DNA of 64,000 nt from Billgrantia ethanolica (lineage in GTDB: Bacteria; Pseudomonadota; Gammaproteobacteria; Pseudomonadales; Halomonadaceae), in assembly GCF_021404305.1 (NCBI RefSeq), contig NZ_JABFTX010000001.1, positions 496,001-560,000 of the forward strand, in the 5' to 3' direction. Shown here piece after piece: positions 26,643 through 35,650 of the stretch (positions are counted from its first letter, which is position 1; each line of letters begins with the position of its first letter). The translations under genes were made by a program, and so were the position numbers. The notes beneath the pieces were generated by a model, which did no database searches, was not told the origin of the DNA, and was given only the letters and a program-made list of their open reading frames with translations.

Positions 26643-27728
26643 ATGACCCGACTGTTCAAGAAGCACTATCACCCGGCCGGCACCGCCCCGGGGACGCTGC
26701 GCGAGCTGACGCTGGAGCAGGCGGCGCTGTTGGCGCCGGCCACCTATACGCTGGCCCGTCGTGATTCGGGGCGCTGGGGCGAGCCCCTTGAGGTCGCGCC
26801 TGAGGCCACCCCCGGCGTCGACGCGCAAGAGCCGCTGTGCTGGCTGCACGTGCAGGGCGTGCCGACGGCAGAGGAACTGGAGCTGTTGGGCGACCGGGTC
26901 GGGCTGCATCCGCTGGCGCAGGAAGACATCCTCAACGGCGGGCAGCGGCCCAAGGTGGAGCGTTTCGATGAGTCGCTGGTGGTGTTCCTCGGCATTCCGG
27001 AAGTGGACGCTGAGGGCGATCTGCATCTCTATCAACTGGCTCTGTTCATGGGTGGCAACGTCATCATCAGCTTCATGGGCGGGGCGCTGGATCCTTTCGT
27101 CGTCTTTCGGCGGCGGCTCAAGGAGCGTGGCGGCCGGGCGCTGGGCGAGGCGGATGACCTGCTCTATGGCCTGCTCGATGCCGCCGTCGACCACGCCTTC
27201 CCGGTGCTCGACAGCGTGGGCGAGCGCATCGAGGCGCTCGAGGTGGAAATTCTCGACCGTCCCGACAGCTCGACCCTGGAGCACCTGCATGGGCTGAAGC
27301 GCGAACTGATCATGCTGCGCCGCTATCTGTGGCCCACCCGCGAGGTGATCAACCAGCTGCTGCGCGATCACGACGATCTCTTTACCCCCGACACGCGGCT
27401 CTGGATGCGCGACATCTACGACCATACCGTGCAGGTTATCGACCTGGTGGAGAGCTATCGTGACATGACGGCCAGCCTGCTCGATGTCTACCTCTCCAGC
27501 ATGAGCAATCGGCTCAACGAGAGCATGCGTACCCTGACCATCATTGCCACCGTGTTCATGCCGCTGACCTTCATCGTCGGCGTGTACGGCATGAATTTCG
27601 AAAATCCCGACAGTCCCTTCGCCATGCCTGAGCTCGGCTGGTACTGGGGCTATCCTCTGGTGTGGGGGATGATGATTGCCGTCGGGATCGGCATGGTGGT
27701 GTGGTTCAAGCGCAAGCACTGGTTCTAG
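26643..27728 (+). CDS. corA: CorA-type magnesium/divalent cation channel
   Basis: A 361-residue CorA/ZntB superfamily member. The large N-terminal cytoplasmic alpha/beta domain is followed by a long helix (about 190-300) and two C-terminal transmembrane helices. The selectivity motif is GMN at about 316-318 (VYGMNFENP), followed by MPELGWYWGYP and a basic tail KRKHWF. I use the ATG at 26643 (MTRLFKK); an in-frame ATG at 26583 is weaker. CorA and ZntB differ in transport direction and metal, which sequence alone does not settle. Confidence 0.85.
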   Translation: MTRLFKKHYHPAGTAPGTLRELTLEQAALLAPATYTLARRDSGRWGEPLEVAPEATPGVDAQEPLCWLHVQGVPTAEELELLGDRVGLHPLAQEDILNGGQRPKVERFDESLVVFLGIPEVDAEGDLHLYQLALFMGGNVIISFMGGALDPFVVFRRRLKERGGRALGEADDLLYGLLDAAVDHAFPVLDSVGERIEALEVEILDRPDSSTLEHLHGLKRELIMLRRYLWPTREVINQLLRDHDDLFTPDTRLWMRDIYDHTVQVIDLVESYRDMTASLLDVYLSSMSNRLNESMRTLTIIATVFMPLTFIVGVYGMNFENPDSPFAMPELGWYWGYPLVWGMMIAVGIGMVVWFKRKHWF

Positions 27729-27757
27729 GGTTTAGCTCAAAACTGCCTGGACATGTC

Positions 27758-28516
27758 ATGGACAGTCCCATTGTCGAAACGCGAAGCTATCCCGATCGCG
27801 AACTGAGCGACCGGCACGGTTTTCACCAGTTGCTGCTGGGGCTCGGTGGCGCCCTGGAGCTGGAAGCGGCAGGGCGGCTCATCCACGTGACCCGCGGTGT
27901 GCTGGCCCCGGTGGCCAGCGGCGACCTGCATCATTATCTGGCGCCGGGAGACAACCGCGTGCTGGTACTCGACCTGCCCGAGGGGTGGTGCGAGGCGCTG
28001 GCTCTGGAGGGCTTGTTCCAAGGTTCGGCGCGGCGTTTGCCGGAGCCGCTGGTGGCCCGGGGGGAAAGGCTTGGCGACACCGACCAGACGCTGGCCCGCT
28101 GGCTCGAGCTGGCGCTTGGAGCCGGCGGTCGTCGCCTGCCGCCGCCGCGGCTCAAGCTGCTCGATCTGCTGCCCGCCATGCGCGCCGATCTGGCCCACCC
28201 CTGGCGCGTGGCCGAGATGGCCCGTCGCTGCCACCTGGCCGAGGCCGTCTTCGCCCGCCAGTTCCGTGCGCTGACCGGCCAATCGCCCCACGAATGGCTG
28301 GTGCGGGAACGGTTGGCGCTGGCCCGCGAGCGGCTGCTGATCGACAACGTCTCGTTGACCGAGGTGGCCCAGACCTGCGGCTTCGCCGACAGCGCCCATT
28401 TTTCCAAGAGTTTCCGCCAGTGGCATGCGGTTTCGCCCAGCGAGTGGCGGCGGCTGGCGTTGGTGAAGGGTACTGCCGCCACAGGTCAGGATTCGACAAG
28501 CGACAGCCTGGCCTGA
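27758..28516 (+). CDS. AraC-family transcriptional regulator
   Basis: A 252-residue regulator with a cupin-like N-terminal sensing domain and a C-terminal AraC double helix-turn-helix. The helices include WRVAEMARRCHLAEAVFARQF and VSLTEVAQTCGFADSAHFSKSF, ending in HAVSPSEWRR. Start 27758 (MDSPIVE) follows corA by 29 bp. It precedes the EamA exporter gene by 42 bp, the likeliest regulatory target. The inducer is unknown. Confidence 0.87.
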   Translation: MDSPIVETRSYPDRELSDRHGFHQLLLGLGGALELEAAGRLIHVTRGVLAPVASGDLHHYLAPGDNRVLVLDLPEGWCEALALEGLFQGSARRLPEPLVARGERLGDTDQTLARWLELALGAGGRRLPPPRLKLLDLLPAMRADLAHPWRVAEMARRCHLAEAVFARQFRALTGQSPHEWLVRERLALARERLLIDNVSLTEVAQTCGFADSAHFSKSFRQWHAVSPSEWRRLALVKGTAATGQDSTSDSLA

Positions 28517-28558
28517 AGGGCATGCTCGAGCCTCGACGTTGTTGACGAGGCTTGCGCA

Positions 28559-29455
28559 ATGTTATCGCTTTCCCGCCATCAGGCCACGGCCATCGGGGCC
28601 ACCACCATTCTCAACTGGGCATTGCTCGCCACCCTGACCCAGCTCTCGGGGCCGGTACCGCCATTCCTGCTCACCGGGTTGGCCTTCGGTATTGCCTTCC
28701 TGTGTTTTCTGGCCTGGAGCCTGTGGCGGCGTGAGTCGTTCACGGCTCCGCTGCGCCAGGCGCCTTCGGTGTGGGCGCTGGGAGTGGGCGGGCTGTTCGG
28801 CTATCACGCGCTCTACTTCGTCGCCCAGCAGAATGCACCGCCGGCCAATGCGGGGCTGATCAGCTACCTGTGGCCGCTGCTGATCGTGCTGTTCGTCGGC
28901 CTGCTGCCGGGAGAGCGGCTGCTGCCCAGGCACGTGATGGGCGGGCTGCTGGGTTTTGCCGGGGCGGCGCTGTTGATCGGCGGCGACCTGGGCGCTGGCG
29001 GCAGCGCGCTGGGCTATGGGGCGGCCTTCGCCTGTGCCCTGGTGTGGAGCGGCTATTCGGTGCTGTCGCGAGCCAAGAAGGCGGTGCCGACCAGCGCGGT
29101 GGGTGGCTTCTGTCTGGTCACGGCGCTGCTGGCCTTTGGCTGCCACGGCCTGTTCGAGGCAACGCGCTGGCCCCAGGGCATCGAGTGGCTGGGCGTGGTC
29201 GGGCTGGGCCTGGGGCCAGTGGGCAGTGCCTTCTTCACCTGGGACATCGGCGTCAAGCACGGCGACCTGCACCTGCTTGGGCTATTGGCCTATGCCACGC
29301 CGCTGCTCTCGACCCTGGTGCTGATCGTGGCCGGCTACGCCGAGGCCACGCCGCTGCTGGCCCTGGCGGCAGGCGTGATCACCCTGGGCATGCTGGTTGG
29401 CAGCGGCGCGCTGGCCCGCCGCAAGAGGCGGGAAACCCCCGTGCGCTCCGCCTGA
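28559..29455 (+). CDS. EamA/DMT-family exporter
   Basis: A 298-residue protein with ten hydrophobic segments in two EamA repeats (WALLATLTQLSGPVPPFLL; later SAFFTWDIGVKHGDLHLLG). The second-half motif resembles YddG-type aromatic amino acid exporters, though the substrate is only suggestive. Located just after an AraC regulator. A GC-rich hairpin overlaps its stop codon. Confidence 0.83.
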   Translation: MLSLSRHQATAIGATTILNWALLATLTQLSGPVPPFLLTGLAFGIAFLCFLAWSLWRRESFTAPLRQAPSVWALGVGGLFGYHALYFVAQQNAPPANAGLISYLWPLLIVLFVGLLPGERLLPRHVMGGLLGFAGAALLIGGDLGAGGSALGYGAAFACALVWSGYSVLSRAKKAVPTSAVGGFCLVTALLAFGCHGLFEATRWPQGIEWLGVVGLGLGPVGSAFFTWDIGVKHGDLHLLGLLAYATPLLSTLVLIVAGYAEATPLLALAAGVITLGMLVGSGALARRKRRETPVRSA

Positions 29456-29471
29456 GACGGGCGCACGGGGG
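29436..29471. terminator. Hairpin between convergent eamA and gntP genes
   Basis: Perfect 11-bp GC-rich arms (29436-29446 and 29461-29471) flank a 14-nt loop that contains the exporter's stop codon. No long U-tract follows in either direction, only GTTTCCC on the minus reading, so termination efficiency is uncertain. Confidence 0.55.
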
Positions 29472-29499
29472 CTGGAAAGAACCGTTCAAAACGAGTCGC

Positions 29500-30945
29500 T
29501 CAAAAAGAGCCCACCAGCGAGCCCACAAGAATCAGCAGGATCAGCGAGATGATCGGCCCCACCACGGCCACCGCGGCGATGTCCAGGTAGGCCTGGCGGT
29601 GGGTCAAGCCGCAGATCGAGAGCAGGGTGATCACCGCGCCGTTGTGGGGTAGGGCGTCCAGCCCGCCGGTGGCCACGGCAGTGACCCGGTGCAGCAGATC
29701 CGGTGAGATACCGGCCGCCTGGCCCATGGCCAGGTAGGTGTCGCCCAGGGTGGAAAGGGCGATGCTCATGCCACCGGAGGCGGACCCCGTCATGCCGGCC
29801 AGCAGGTTCACCGCGATAGCCAGCGAAATCAGCGGATTGTCGCCGCCGGCGGTGGTCACCCAGGCACTGATGGCATCAAAGGCCGCCAGCGAGGCGATCA
29901 CCGAGCCGAAGCCGACCAGGCTCGCGGTATTGAAGATCGGCAGCAGCGAGGCGTTGGCGCCGCTGTCCAGCGAGGCGGTAAGTTGCTGCAGCCGCGACCA
30001 ATTGAGCGCGATCAGCACCAGAATCGAGAACACCAGCGCGGCGATGACCGACCACACGCCACGTACCGATTCGATGCTGGTGGCGCCGTAGACCGGATCC
30101 GCCAGGTAGCCGGTGTCCATGGCTGGAATGACCACGGTGGTGAACAGCAGGTTCAGTGCGATCACCAGTACGATGGGCAGCAGTGCCAGGGGCAGACTGG
30201 GCAGCCCGCTGCGCGGCTGAGGCTGGACCTCGGCCAGGTCGAAACCTTCGCCGGCGGCACGCTCGCGCAAGTGGTCGTGCGGCGTGGGCTCGCTGTCATG
30301 CTCGCCGTAGCCTTCGCCCGCTGCTCGGGCCTGCCTGGCGCGGTAGGTGAGCCAGGCCTGACCCAGGCCCAGCATGATCAATCCTGTCATGATGCCGAGC
30401 CCCGGTGCGGCGAAGGGCGATGTGCCGAAGAACGGCATCGGGATGGCATTCTGAATCGCCGGCGTACCGGGCAGCGCCGTCATGGTGAAGGTGAAGGCAC
30501 CTAGGGCGATGGTGCCGGGGATCAGTCGCTTGGGCAGATCGGCCTTGCGAAACAGTGCTGCGGCGATGGGGAATACGGCGAAAGCCACCACGAACAGCGA
30601 CACGCCGCCGTAGGTCATCACTGCACAGGAAATCACCACGGCGAGAATGGCACGGCTCTCGCCCAGACGCTCGACGATGGCACCGGCCAGCACCTCGGCG
30701 CTGCCGGAGTCTTCCATCAACTTGCCGAAGATCGCCCCCAGCAGGAACAGCGGGAAGAAGCTGACGATGAAGTTGCCTGCCGAGCCCATGAAGACCTGGG
30801 TGTAGCTGGCCAGCAGCGGCGTATCCACCGACACCAGCGCCACCAGGGCGGCCAGCGCCGGGGCCAGGATCAGCAAGCTGAGGCCGCGGTAGGCCAGGTA
30901 CATCAGCAGGACCAGCGCAACGACGATGGCCAGGATGCCGCTCAT
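29500..30945 (-). CDS. GntP-family permease
   Basis: A 481-residue membrane protein with about twelve hydrophobic segments and the GntP/gluconate-permease pattern: LFLLGAIFGKLMEDSGSAEVLAGAI, SCAVMTYGGVSLFVV, GFGSVIASLAAFDAI, and GLDALPHNGAVITLL toward the end. Substrates of the family include gluconate, other sugar acids and short carboxylates such as 3-hydroxybutyrate. It overlaps the upstream patatin-like phospholipase gene by 4 bp. Coupling to a lipase suggests a hydroxyacid or fatty-acid-derived substrate, which is inference. Confidence 0.85.
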   Translation of the reverse strand: MSGILAIVVALVLLMYLAYRGLSLLILAPALAALVALVSVDTPLLASYTQVFMGSAGNFIVSFFPLFLLGAIFGKLMEDSGSAEVLAGAIVERLGESRAILAVVISCAVMTYGGVSLFVVAFAVFPIAAALFRKADLPKRLIPGTIALGAFTFTMTALPGTPAIQNAIPMPFFGTSPFAAPGLGIMTGLIMLGLGQAWLTYRARQARAAGEGYGEHDSEPTPHDHLRERAAGEGFDLAEVQPQPRSGLPSLPLALLPIVLVIALNLLFTTVVIPAMDTGYLADPVYGATSIESVRGVWSVIAALVFSILVLIALNWSRLQQLTASLDSGANASLLPIFNTASLVGFGSVIASLAAFDAISAWVTTAGGDNPLISLAIAVNLLAGMTGSASGGMSIALSTLGDTYLAMGQAAGISPDLLHRVTAVATGGLDALPHNGAVITLLSICGLTHRQAYLDIAAVAVVGPIISLILLILVGSLVGSF

Positions 30946-32171
30946 GACTCGTGTCCTTTGCCAGTCTTCATGCTGGAGTCATTGCGGCTGGGCGCCTTGC
31001 CGGTAGAGGCCTTGCTGGTGGCGCCCTTGTCGGTGGGCTGCTTGTCGGGAAGCAGCCTGGCACTGGGCTCTTCGGCGCTGGGCTTGTCCTGTTCGGCCGC
31101 GGCAACGTCCTGGCTCGTGCCGCTGGGGCGGGCGAGCGGCCGGAAGGTATCGCTGAACACGGCATTGAGATCGAAAGTGGAGCACTGGCCCAGCTTGTCG
31201 AAGTTCTCCTGCAGCCACAGATCGGCCCAGCCGCGTCCCTGACGATAGAGGCGCGAGACGAAATCCCACTGGGCGTTGAGTTTGCTCGAGGCGGAGAGCT
31301 TCTCCACCTCCTGCTCGGCATGGATCAGGTGGAGGCGCATGGAGCGGTATCGCTCAACCTCGAGCCCTTCGGCGTCGATCAGCTGCTGCAACAGCTGAAT
31401 GCTGCGTAGCTCCTTGATCAGGCTGGTGTTGAAGGTGATCTCGTTGATGCGGTTGATGATATCCCGGGCGCTGTCCGGCAGGCGCTGCCTGACCAGCGGG
31501 TTGACCTGCACCACCACCAGATCCTGGCAATCCATGTCGTCCACCAGCGGGAACAGCGCCGGGTTACCGCTGTAGCCACCGTCCCAGTAGGCCTCGCCGT
31601 CGATCTCCACCGCCGGGAACATGAACGGCAGGCAGGCCGAGGCCATCACCGTATCCACCGTGATTTCGGGTTGAGTGAAGACCTTGGCGCGCCCGGTACG
31701 GACGTTGGTGGCGGTGACGTACACCTTGGCCTTGCGGCAGGCATTGACCCGTTCGAAGTCGACCAGCTTGCACACCAGATCGCGCAGTGGATTCAACTTC
31801 ATCGGATTGAGCTTGGCCGGGGCGATGAGCTGGGTGAGGCTCTCGAACATCAGGTAGCTGGGGGAGTTGTCCAGGCTGCTGTTGCCCATCAATTGGTCCC
31901 ACGGTGTCGGCTGGATGGGCGAGAAACGTGCCGCGTCGCTGACGCCGCGCCAGAAGTCATGCAGCGCCTGGCGCGCTCCCTCACGCCCGCCGCGGTGCAA
32001 CCCATCGGCCAGCACCACGGCATTCATCGCTCCTGCACTGGTACCGCTGACGCCATCGATCTCCAGCCGCTCCTCCTCCAGCAGCCGGTCCAGCACTCCC
32101 CAGGTCAGGGCACCATGTGAGCCGCCGCCCTGCAGGGCGAGGTCGATGTGCTTGCGTTCTTCCTTGGCCAT
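30942..32171 (-). CDS. Patatin-like phospholipase
   Basis: A 409-residue serine acyl hydrolase. Oxyanion loop LQGGGSHG at 13-20; nucleophile Ser45 in GTSAG; catalytic Asp197 in DGGYSGNP. The C-terminal ~90 residues are low-complexity (Pro/Ser/Lys-rich). No signal peptide is seen, so it is probably cytoplasmic or membrane-associated. AGGAG five bases upstream supports the start at 32171 (MAKEERK). Members cleave phospholipids or act on polyhydroxyalkanoate granules. It is co-transcribed with the GntP permease (4-bp overlap). Confidence 0.88.
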   Translation of the reverse strand: MAKEERKHIDLALQGGGSHGALTWGVLDRLLEEERLEIDGVSGTSAGAMNAVVLADGLHRGGREGARQALHDFWRGVSDAARFSPIQPTPWDQLMGNSSLDNSPSYLMFESLTQLIAPAKLNPMKLNPLRDLVCKLVDFERVNACRKAKVYVTATNVRTGRAKVFTQPEITVDTVMASACLPFMFPAVEIDGEAYWDGGYSGNPALFPLVDDMDCQDLVVVQVNPLVRQRLPDSARDIINRINEITFNTSLIKELRSIQLLQQLIDAEGLEVERYRSMRLHLIHAEQEVEKLSASSKLNAQWDFVSRLYRQGRGWADLWLQENFDKLGQCSTFDLNAVFSDTFRPLARPSGTSQDVAAAEQDKPSAEEPSARLLPDKQPTDKGATSKASTGKAPSRNDSSMKTGKGHES

Positions 32172-32260
32172 GCCAACTCCTGCGTCATTCATGTTGCATT
32201 GCAGTATAACGACCCTATTGGCGAATGACATGCCGAGCGAAGGGAAAGTTCGAAGAAATG

Positions 32261-32289
32261 TTGAACTAAAGTCTAATGACGTGGATAAT
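32261..32289 (+). promoter_or_regulatory. Sigma-70 promoter candidate for the small gene
   Basis: TTGAAC (32261-32266) and GATAAT (32284-32289) are spaced by exactly 17 bp, about 55 bp before the start of the 61-residue small gene. A 6-bp hairpin CGGTTC-aga-GAACCG (32321-32335) lies between promoter and start codon. Confidence 0.6.
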
Positions 32290-32344
32290 ATGAAAAATAC
32301 TTCCACAAACGATGCGGAGGCGGTTCAGAGAACCGTGATACATC

Positions 32345-32530
32345 ATGAATACACTGCGTTTCCCCACCATCTGGGATCTGCCGTTGCCGAGCCGTCGTGA
32401 CCGGGGCATTGCCGTGAGTGAAGCGGCACCCGTCACTGAGCGGTTCCTGACCATCTGGGACGTTCCGCTTCGCGCCAAGAAAGCCAAGTGCAAGCGTGCC
32501 GCACGCAAGCTGCCCAAGTTTTATATCTGA
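32345..32530 (+). CDS. Small basic protein with a duplicated TIWD-x-PL motif
   Basis: A 61-residue protein I do not recognise. It has two similar segments, FPTIWDLPL (6-14) and FLTIWDVPL (34-42). Each leads into a basic stretch (SRRDRG; RAKKAKCKRAARK). It has no signal peptide or membrane segment. The frame is supported by a good upstream promoter and by a strong terminator beginning 20 bp after the stop. No clear Shine-Dalgarno sequence precedes the ATG. It is divergent from the phospholipase gene. Function unknown; nucleic-acid or membrane contact is possible from its charge. Confidence 0.6.
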   Translation: MNTLRFPTIWDLPLPSRRDRGIAVSEAAPVTERFLTIWDVPLRAKKAKCKRAARKLPKFYI

Positions 32531-32549
32531 GTGAGCCTGGGCAGTAATC

Positions 32550-32585
32550 AAAGGCGTCCATGCCGGTCGGCATGGACGCCTTTTT
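32550..32585 (+). terminator. Rho-independent terminator after the small gene
   Basis: Perfect 15-bp arms (32550-32564 and 32569-32583), a 4-nt loop and a T-run (32581-32585). It ends the small plus-strand gene and could also stop transcription of the convergent FMN reductase operon. Confidence 0.9.
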
Positions 32586-32617
32586 CGTCAGTGGTCGTGT
32601 GTCTGAGCGCTTGCCGC

Positions 32618-33226
32618 TCACCGATCGTCGCCGGGGTCGGTCGCTTGCAGCTTGGCCAGTGTCGTCACCAGGCGCCGGCAGAGGGCGTCGAGGCGCTCCC
32701 GCTGACTCTCGTCCGCCAGCTCACCGGCTTCATCGAAGGCCTGGGCGGCGCGGGGTATCGCCAGCGGATTGGGCAGCACGGTCACGCCGAGATTGCCCAG
32801 CAACTGGCGGAGCAGGGCGAGGCTGCGCATGCCACCGAACGCACCCGGCGAGGCGGAAATCACCGCGGCCACCTGGTCGGCGAACAGGGCCAGACCGCTG
32901 TTCTCGCCATCCGAGCGAGACATCCAGTCGAGCGTGTTCTTCATCAGCGGCGTGATGAAGCCGTTGTATTCCGGTGAGGCGATCAGCAGCCCCTGATGCT
33001 CGGCGAGCAGGGCCTGGAGGCTGCGCACGTTGGCAGGGAGCCCTTCGCGATTTTCCAGATCACCGTCATAGAGCGGCAGCGGGTAGTCGCGCAGATCGAT
33101 GAAGGTGGCCAGGCCGCCGACGTGCTCGACTCGCTCGGCCGCCAGGTGGGCGAGGCGCTTGTTGAAGGAGTTCTCTCGGGCGCTGCCGGCGAAGACCAGT
33201 ATGCGCGGTGGCGTATAGGTGGTCAT
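32618..33226 (-). CDS. NADPH-dependent FMN reductase
   Basis: A 202-residue flavodoxin-like reductase of the NADPH-dependent FMN reductase/ChrR group. FMN phosphate loop GSARENSFNKRLA at the N-terminus; IASPEYNGFITPLMKNTLDW contacts the flavin isoalloxazine (family knowledge); SPGAFGGMRSL follows. Such enzymes reduce quinones, azo compounds or chromate. It is the last gene of the pirin cluster, 48 bp after a pirin gene, which fits quinone or flavonoid detoxification. Confidence 0.87.
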   Translation of the reverse strand: MTTYTPPRILVFAGSARENSFNKRLAHLAAERVEHVGGLATFIDLRDYPLPLYDGDLENREGLPANVRSLQALLAEHQGLLIASPEYNGFITPLMKNTLDWMSRSDGENSGLALFADQVAAVISASPGAFGGMRSLALLRQLLGNLGVTVLPNPLAIPRAAQAFDEAGELADESQRERLDALCRRLVTTLAKLQATDPGDDR

Positions 33227-33274
33227 GGATGAGTGTCTCTCTCTTCAGGTGGTTGGGGGATCGGTTGCTGGCTT

Positions 33275-34216
33275 TCAGGCCTGCCAGGGCAGAGGCGGCG
33301 GCTCCAGGCGTTTGCCGTCGAACTGGGGAATGCTGCCGAAGCGCTCGCTGCCGGCTTCCCAGTCGCGCTGGGCCTCGATGATCTCGGCCTTGCTGTGACC
33401 GACGAAGTTCCACCAGATAAGGATCTCCTCGCCCAGCGGTTCACCGCCCACCAGAATGGCTCGCCCACCTGCCGGCAGTTCGATGGTGACGTCGCGGCGT
33501 CCGCGCCCAAGGTAAGCCAGCTCGTTGGCGGAAAAGCGTTCGCCTTCAATCGCGAGTTCGCCTTCCAGCGGCAGCAAGCCGTACTCGAAATCCTCGCGCA
33601 GCGGCAGTTCCAGCGCGCCGCCCGCAGTGGTCGCCAGGTCCAGGCCAACCAGCGGCGAAAAGGCCAGCGTCGGTGCGCGGTGGCCGCCGAACTCACCGGT
33701 CAGCAGGGTCATCTCGACGTCGCCTTCGCGCCACTGCGGCAGTGTCGGGTAGTGGTCGAAGCGCGGGTCGGTGCGGCGATGGGCTTCGGGCAGGGCGATC
33801 CAGAGCTGAGCGGCATGCAGGTGAGACTCACCGGGCACCGACTCCTCGGTATGGCTGATACCGCGACCTGCCGTCATCAGGTTGACCTGGCCGGGGCGAA
33901 TCACCTGCTCGTTGCCCAGACTGTCACGATGCAGTACTTCGCCCTCGATCATCCAGGTGAAGGTCTGCAGGCCGATGTGGGGGTGGGGGCCGACACGCAG
34001 GCCACGTGAGTCGCCCTTGAACACCGCCGGGCCGGCATGGTCGAGGAAGCACCAGGCGCCGATCAGGCGCCGATGACGCGAAGGCAGCACGCGGTTGACG
34101 GGGATGCCGCCCACGTCGGCGGTACGCGGTGCGACATGCTGCACCTGGCGTTTACCGTCGACGATGGGGCAATCCAGGGAGGAGGAGAGATCGGCTTCGT
34201 TGACGAGATTGCTCAT
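33275..34216 (-). CDS. Pirin-family protein
   Basis: A 313-residue bicupin of the pirin family. Metal ligands fit His78 and His80 (GPHPHIGL), His122 and Glu124 (GISHTEE). Bacterial pirins such as YhhW can act as quercetin 2,3-dioxygenases, while others regulate metabolism. It is one of two pirins in this cluster with the reductase, ABM and isochorismatase-like genes. Confidence 0.88.
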   Translation of the reverse strand: MSNLVNEADLSSSLDCPIVDGKRQVQHVAPRTADVGGIPVNRVLPSRHRRLIGAWCFLDHAGPAVFKGDSRGLRVGPHPHIGLQTFTWMIEGEVLHRDSLGNEQVIRPGQVNLMTAGRGISHTEESVPGESHLHAAQLWIALPEAHRRTDPRFDHYPTLPQWREGDVEMTLLTGEFGGHRAPTLAFSPLVGLDLATTAGGALELPLREDFEYGLLPLEGELAIEGERFSANELAYLGRGRRDVTIELPAGGRAILVGGEPLGEEILIWWNFVGHSKAEIIEAQRDWEAGSERFGSIPQFDGKRLEPPPLPWQA

Positions 34217-34314
34217 TGTCGTTTTCCCGGAAGGATGAAGTGGGCAGGACGGAAGGCGCTCGTTTCAGCATAGGCTTTGGCCGTTCGCCCTGCCTGAGAG
34301 AGGATGCTCATGAC

Positions 34315-34890
34315 TCAACGGAACAGCCAGGGCGCTACCAGTTTCACCACTCGGGGCATGACCACGTAGACCACCAGCGCGACGATGGTGGCGGCGATCA
34401 GCCCGTGACGGATCCCCCAGGTGCCGAGCAGCGGCAGCTGGCCGAACAGCGGTTGCCACAGCAGCGGTACGATGATGGTCAGCGGCCAGATCACCGAGGT
34501 GGTCACCAGCCACTGTTTCCAGCGCGTTGGCTGCCTGCTGGCGGGGTTGGGCGGGGTGAACCAGTAGTCGATGCCGCTGACGATCTCCACCCGCTCGGGC
34601 TGTTGCAGGTCTCCCTGAACGGTCGCCATGAGTTCACGGCGTTCGGCCGACTCCCGCCAGCGTCGGGCGTCGTCGTCGCTGGCGAAGCGCACGGCGATCT
34701 CGTAGTCGTGATGACCTTCGGGAGGGCGCAGGATGTGCACCCCCTGATGGCCTGGGAAGCGTCCGGCGGCCGCGATGATCTGGCGCAGCCAGGTCTCGTA
34801 GCGATCCGCGGCCCCGGGCCGCACGCGGTGGCGGATCTGGATGGTCGCCCCGTCGCAGTGGTCGGTGGGTTTGAGTTGGTGAGTGGACAT
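34315..34890 (-). CDS. Antibiotic biosynthesis monooxygenase-domain membrane protein
   Basis: A 191-residue protein with an N-terminal ABM ferredoxin-like domain (about 15-105; IQIRHRVRPGAADRYETWL, GVHILRPPEGHHDYEI). Two C-terminal membrane helices follow (about 125-147 and 158-182). Soluble ABM enzymes oxidise quinol-like substrates without cofactor, so a membrane-bound variant could act on lipid quinones; this is inference. It sits in the middle of the pirin cluster. Confidence 0.8.
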   Translation of the reverse strand: MSTHQLKPTDHCDGATIQIRHRVRPGAADRYETWLRQIIAAAGRFPGHQGVHILRPPEGHHDYEIAVRFASDDDARRWRESAERRELMATVQGDLQQPERVEIVSGIDYWFTPPNPASRQPTRWKQWLVTTSVIWPLTIIVPLLWQPLFGQLPLLGTWGIRHGLIAATIVALVVYVVMPRVVKLVAPWLFR

Positions 34891-34959
34891 GACGCCTCCT
34901 GGGCAGGCCGAAGTGCGCGGTGAATGGGGTTGGGCCCGGCAGGTGCCGGGCCCGGCCCA

Positions 34960-35580
34960 TCAGCGCTTCTGGGCGGTGTAGCTCTGGATCAGGTTGGCGT
35001 AGGCGGGCAGGTGGCCGGCCAGCAGGCCGCCGAAGCCCTCGATGTCGTTGCGCCAGTCGCGGTGCAGTTCGCAACCCACTCCGAACCAGGTCATCAGCTG
35101 AGCACCGGCTTGGGACATGCGGTCCCAGGCGGCGTCCCGGGTGGTCTGGTTGAAGGTGCCGGAAGCGTCGGTGACGACGAATACCTCATAGCCTTCTTCC
35201 AGGGCCGAGAGTACCGGGAAGGCCACGCATACCTCGGTCACCACGCCGGCGATCAGCAGCTGCTTCTTGCCGGTGGCCTTGATCGCCGCCACGAACGCTT
35301 CGTTGTCCCAGGCGTTGATCTGCCCGGGGCGGGCGAAGTAGGGCGCGTCGGGGAACATCTCCTTCAGTTCCGGCACCATCGGCCCGTTGGGGCCGTCCTC
35401 GAAGCTGGTGGTGAGGATGGTGGGGATCTCGAAGAACTTGGCGATGTCGGCCAGGGCCAGCACGTTGTTCTTGAAATCGTCTGGGCTGAAGTCGCGCACC
35501 AGCGAGAGCAGACCGGACTGATGATCGACCATCAGCAGGGCCACATCGTCCTTGTCGAGTCGGTTGTAGGTAAAGGACAT
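34960..35580 (-). CDS. YcaC-like isochorismatase-family hydrolase
   Basis: A 206-residue cysteine hydrolase. Asp19 (LLMVDHQSG) and Cys118 (VVTEVCVAF) occupy the catalytic positions of the YcaC/isochorismatase fold. The usual catalytic lysine near residue 84 appears as Arg84 (FARPGQIN), as far as an eye alignment shows. The likely substrate is a small amide or ester, unknown. Co-directional with the pirins. Confidence 0.87.
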   Translation of the reverse strand: MSFTYNRLDKDDVALLMVDHQSGLLSLVRDFSPDDFKNNVLALADIAKFFEIPTILTTSFEDGPNGPMVPELKEMFPDAPYFARPGQINAWDNEAFVAAIKATGKKQLLIAGVVTEVCVAFPVLSALEEGYEVFVVTDASGTFNQTTRDAAWDRMSQAGAQLMTWFGVGCELHRDWRNDIEGFGGLLAGHLPAYANLIQSYTAQKR

Positions 35581-35650
35581 GGGTCTATCCTCCAGGGGTG
35601 AGTGGAGCGCCCGGTCAGGGAGCCGGGCGCGGTTGGTCGCGGCGGTGCCG

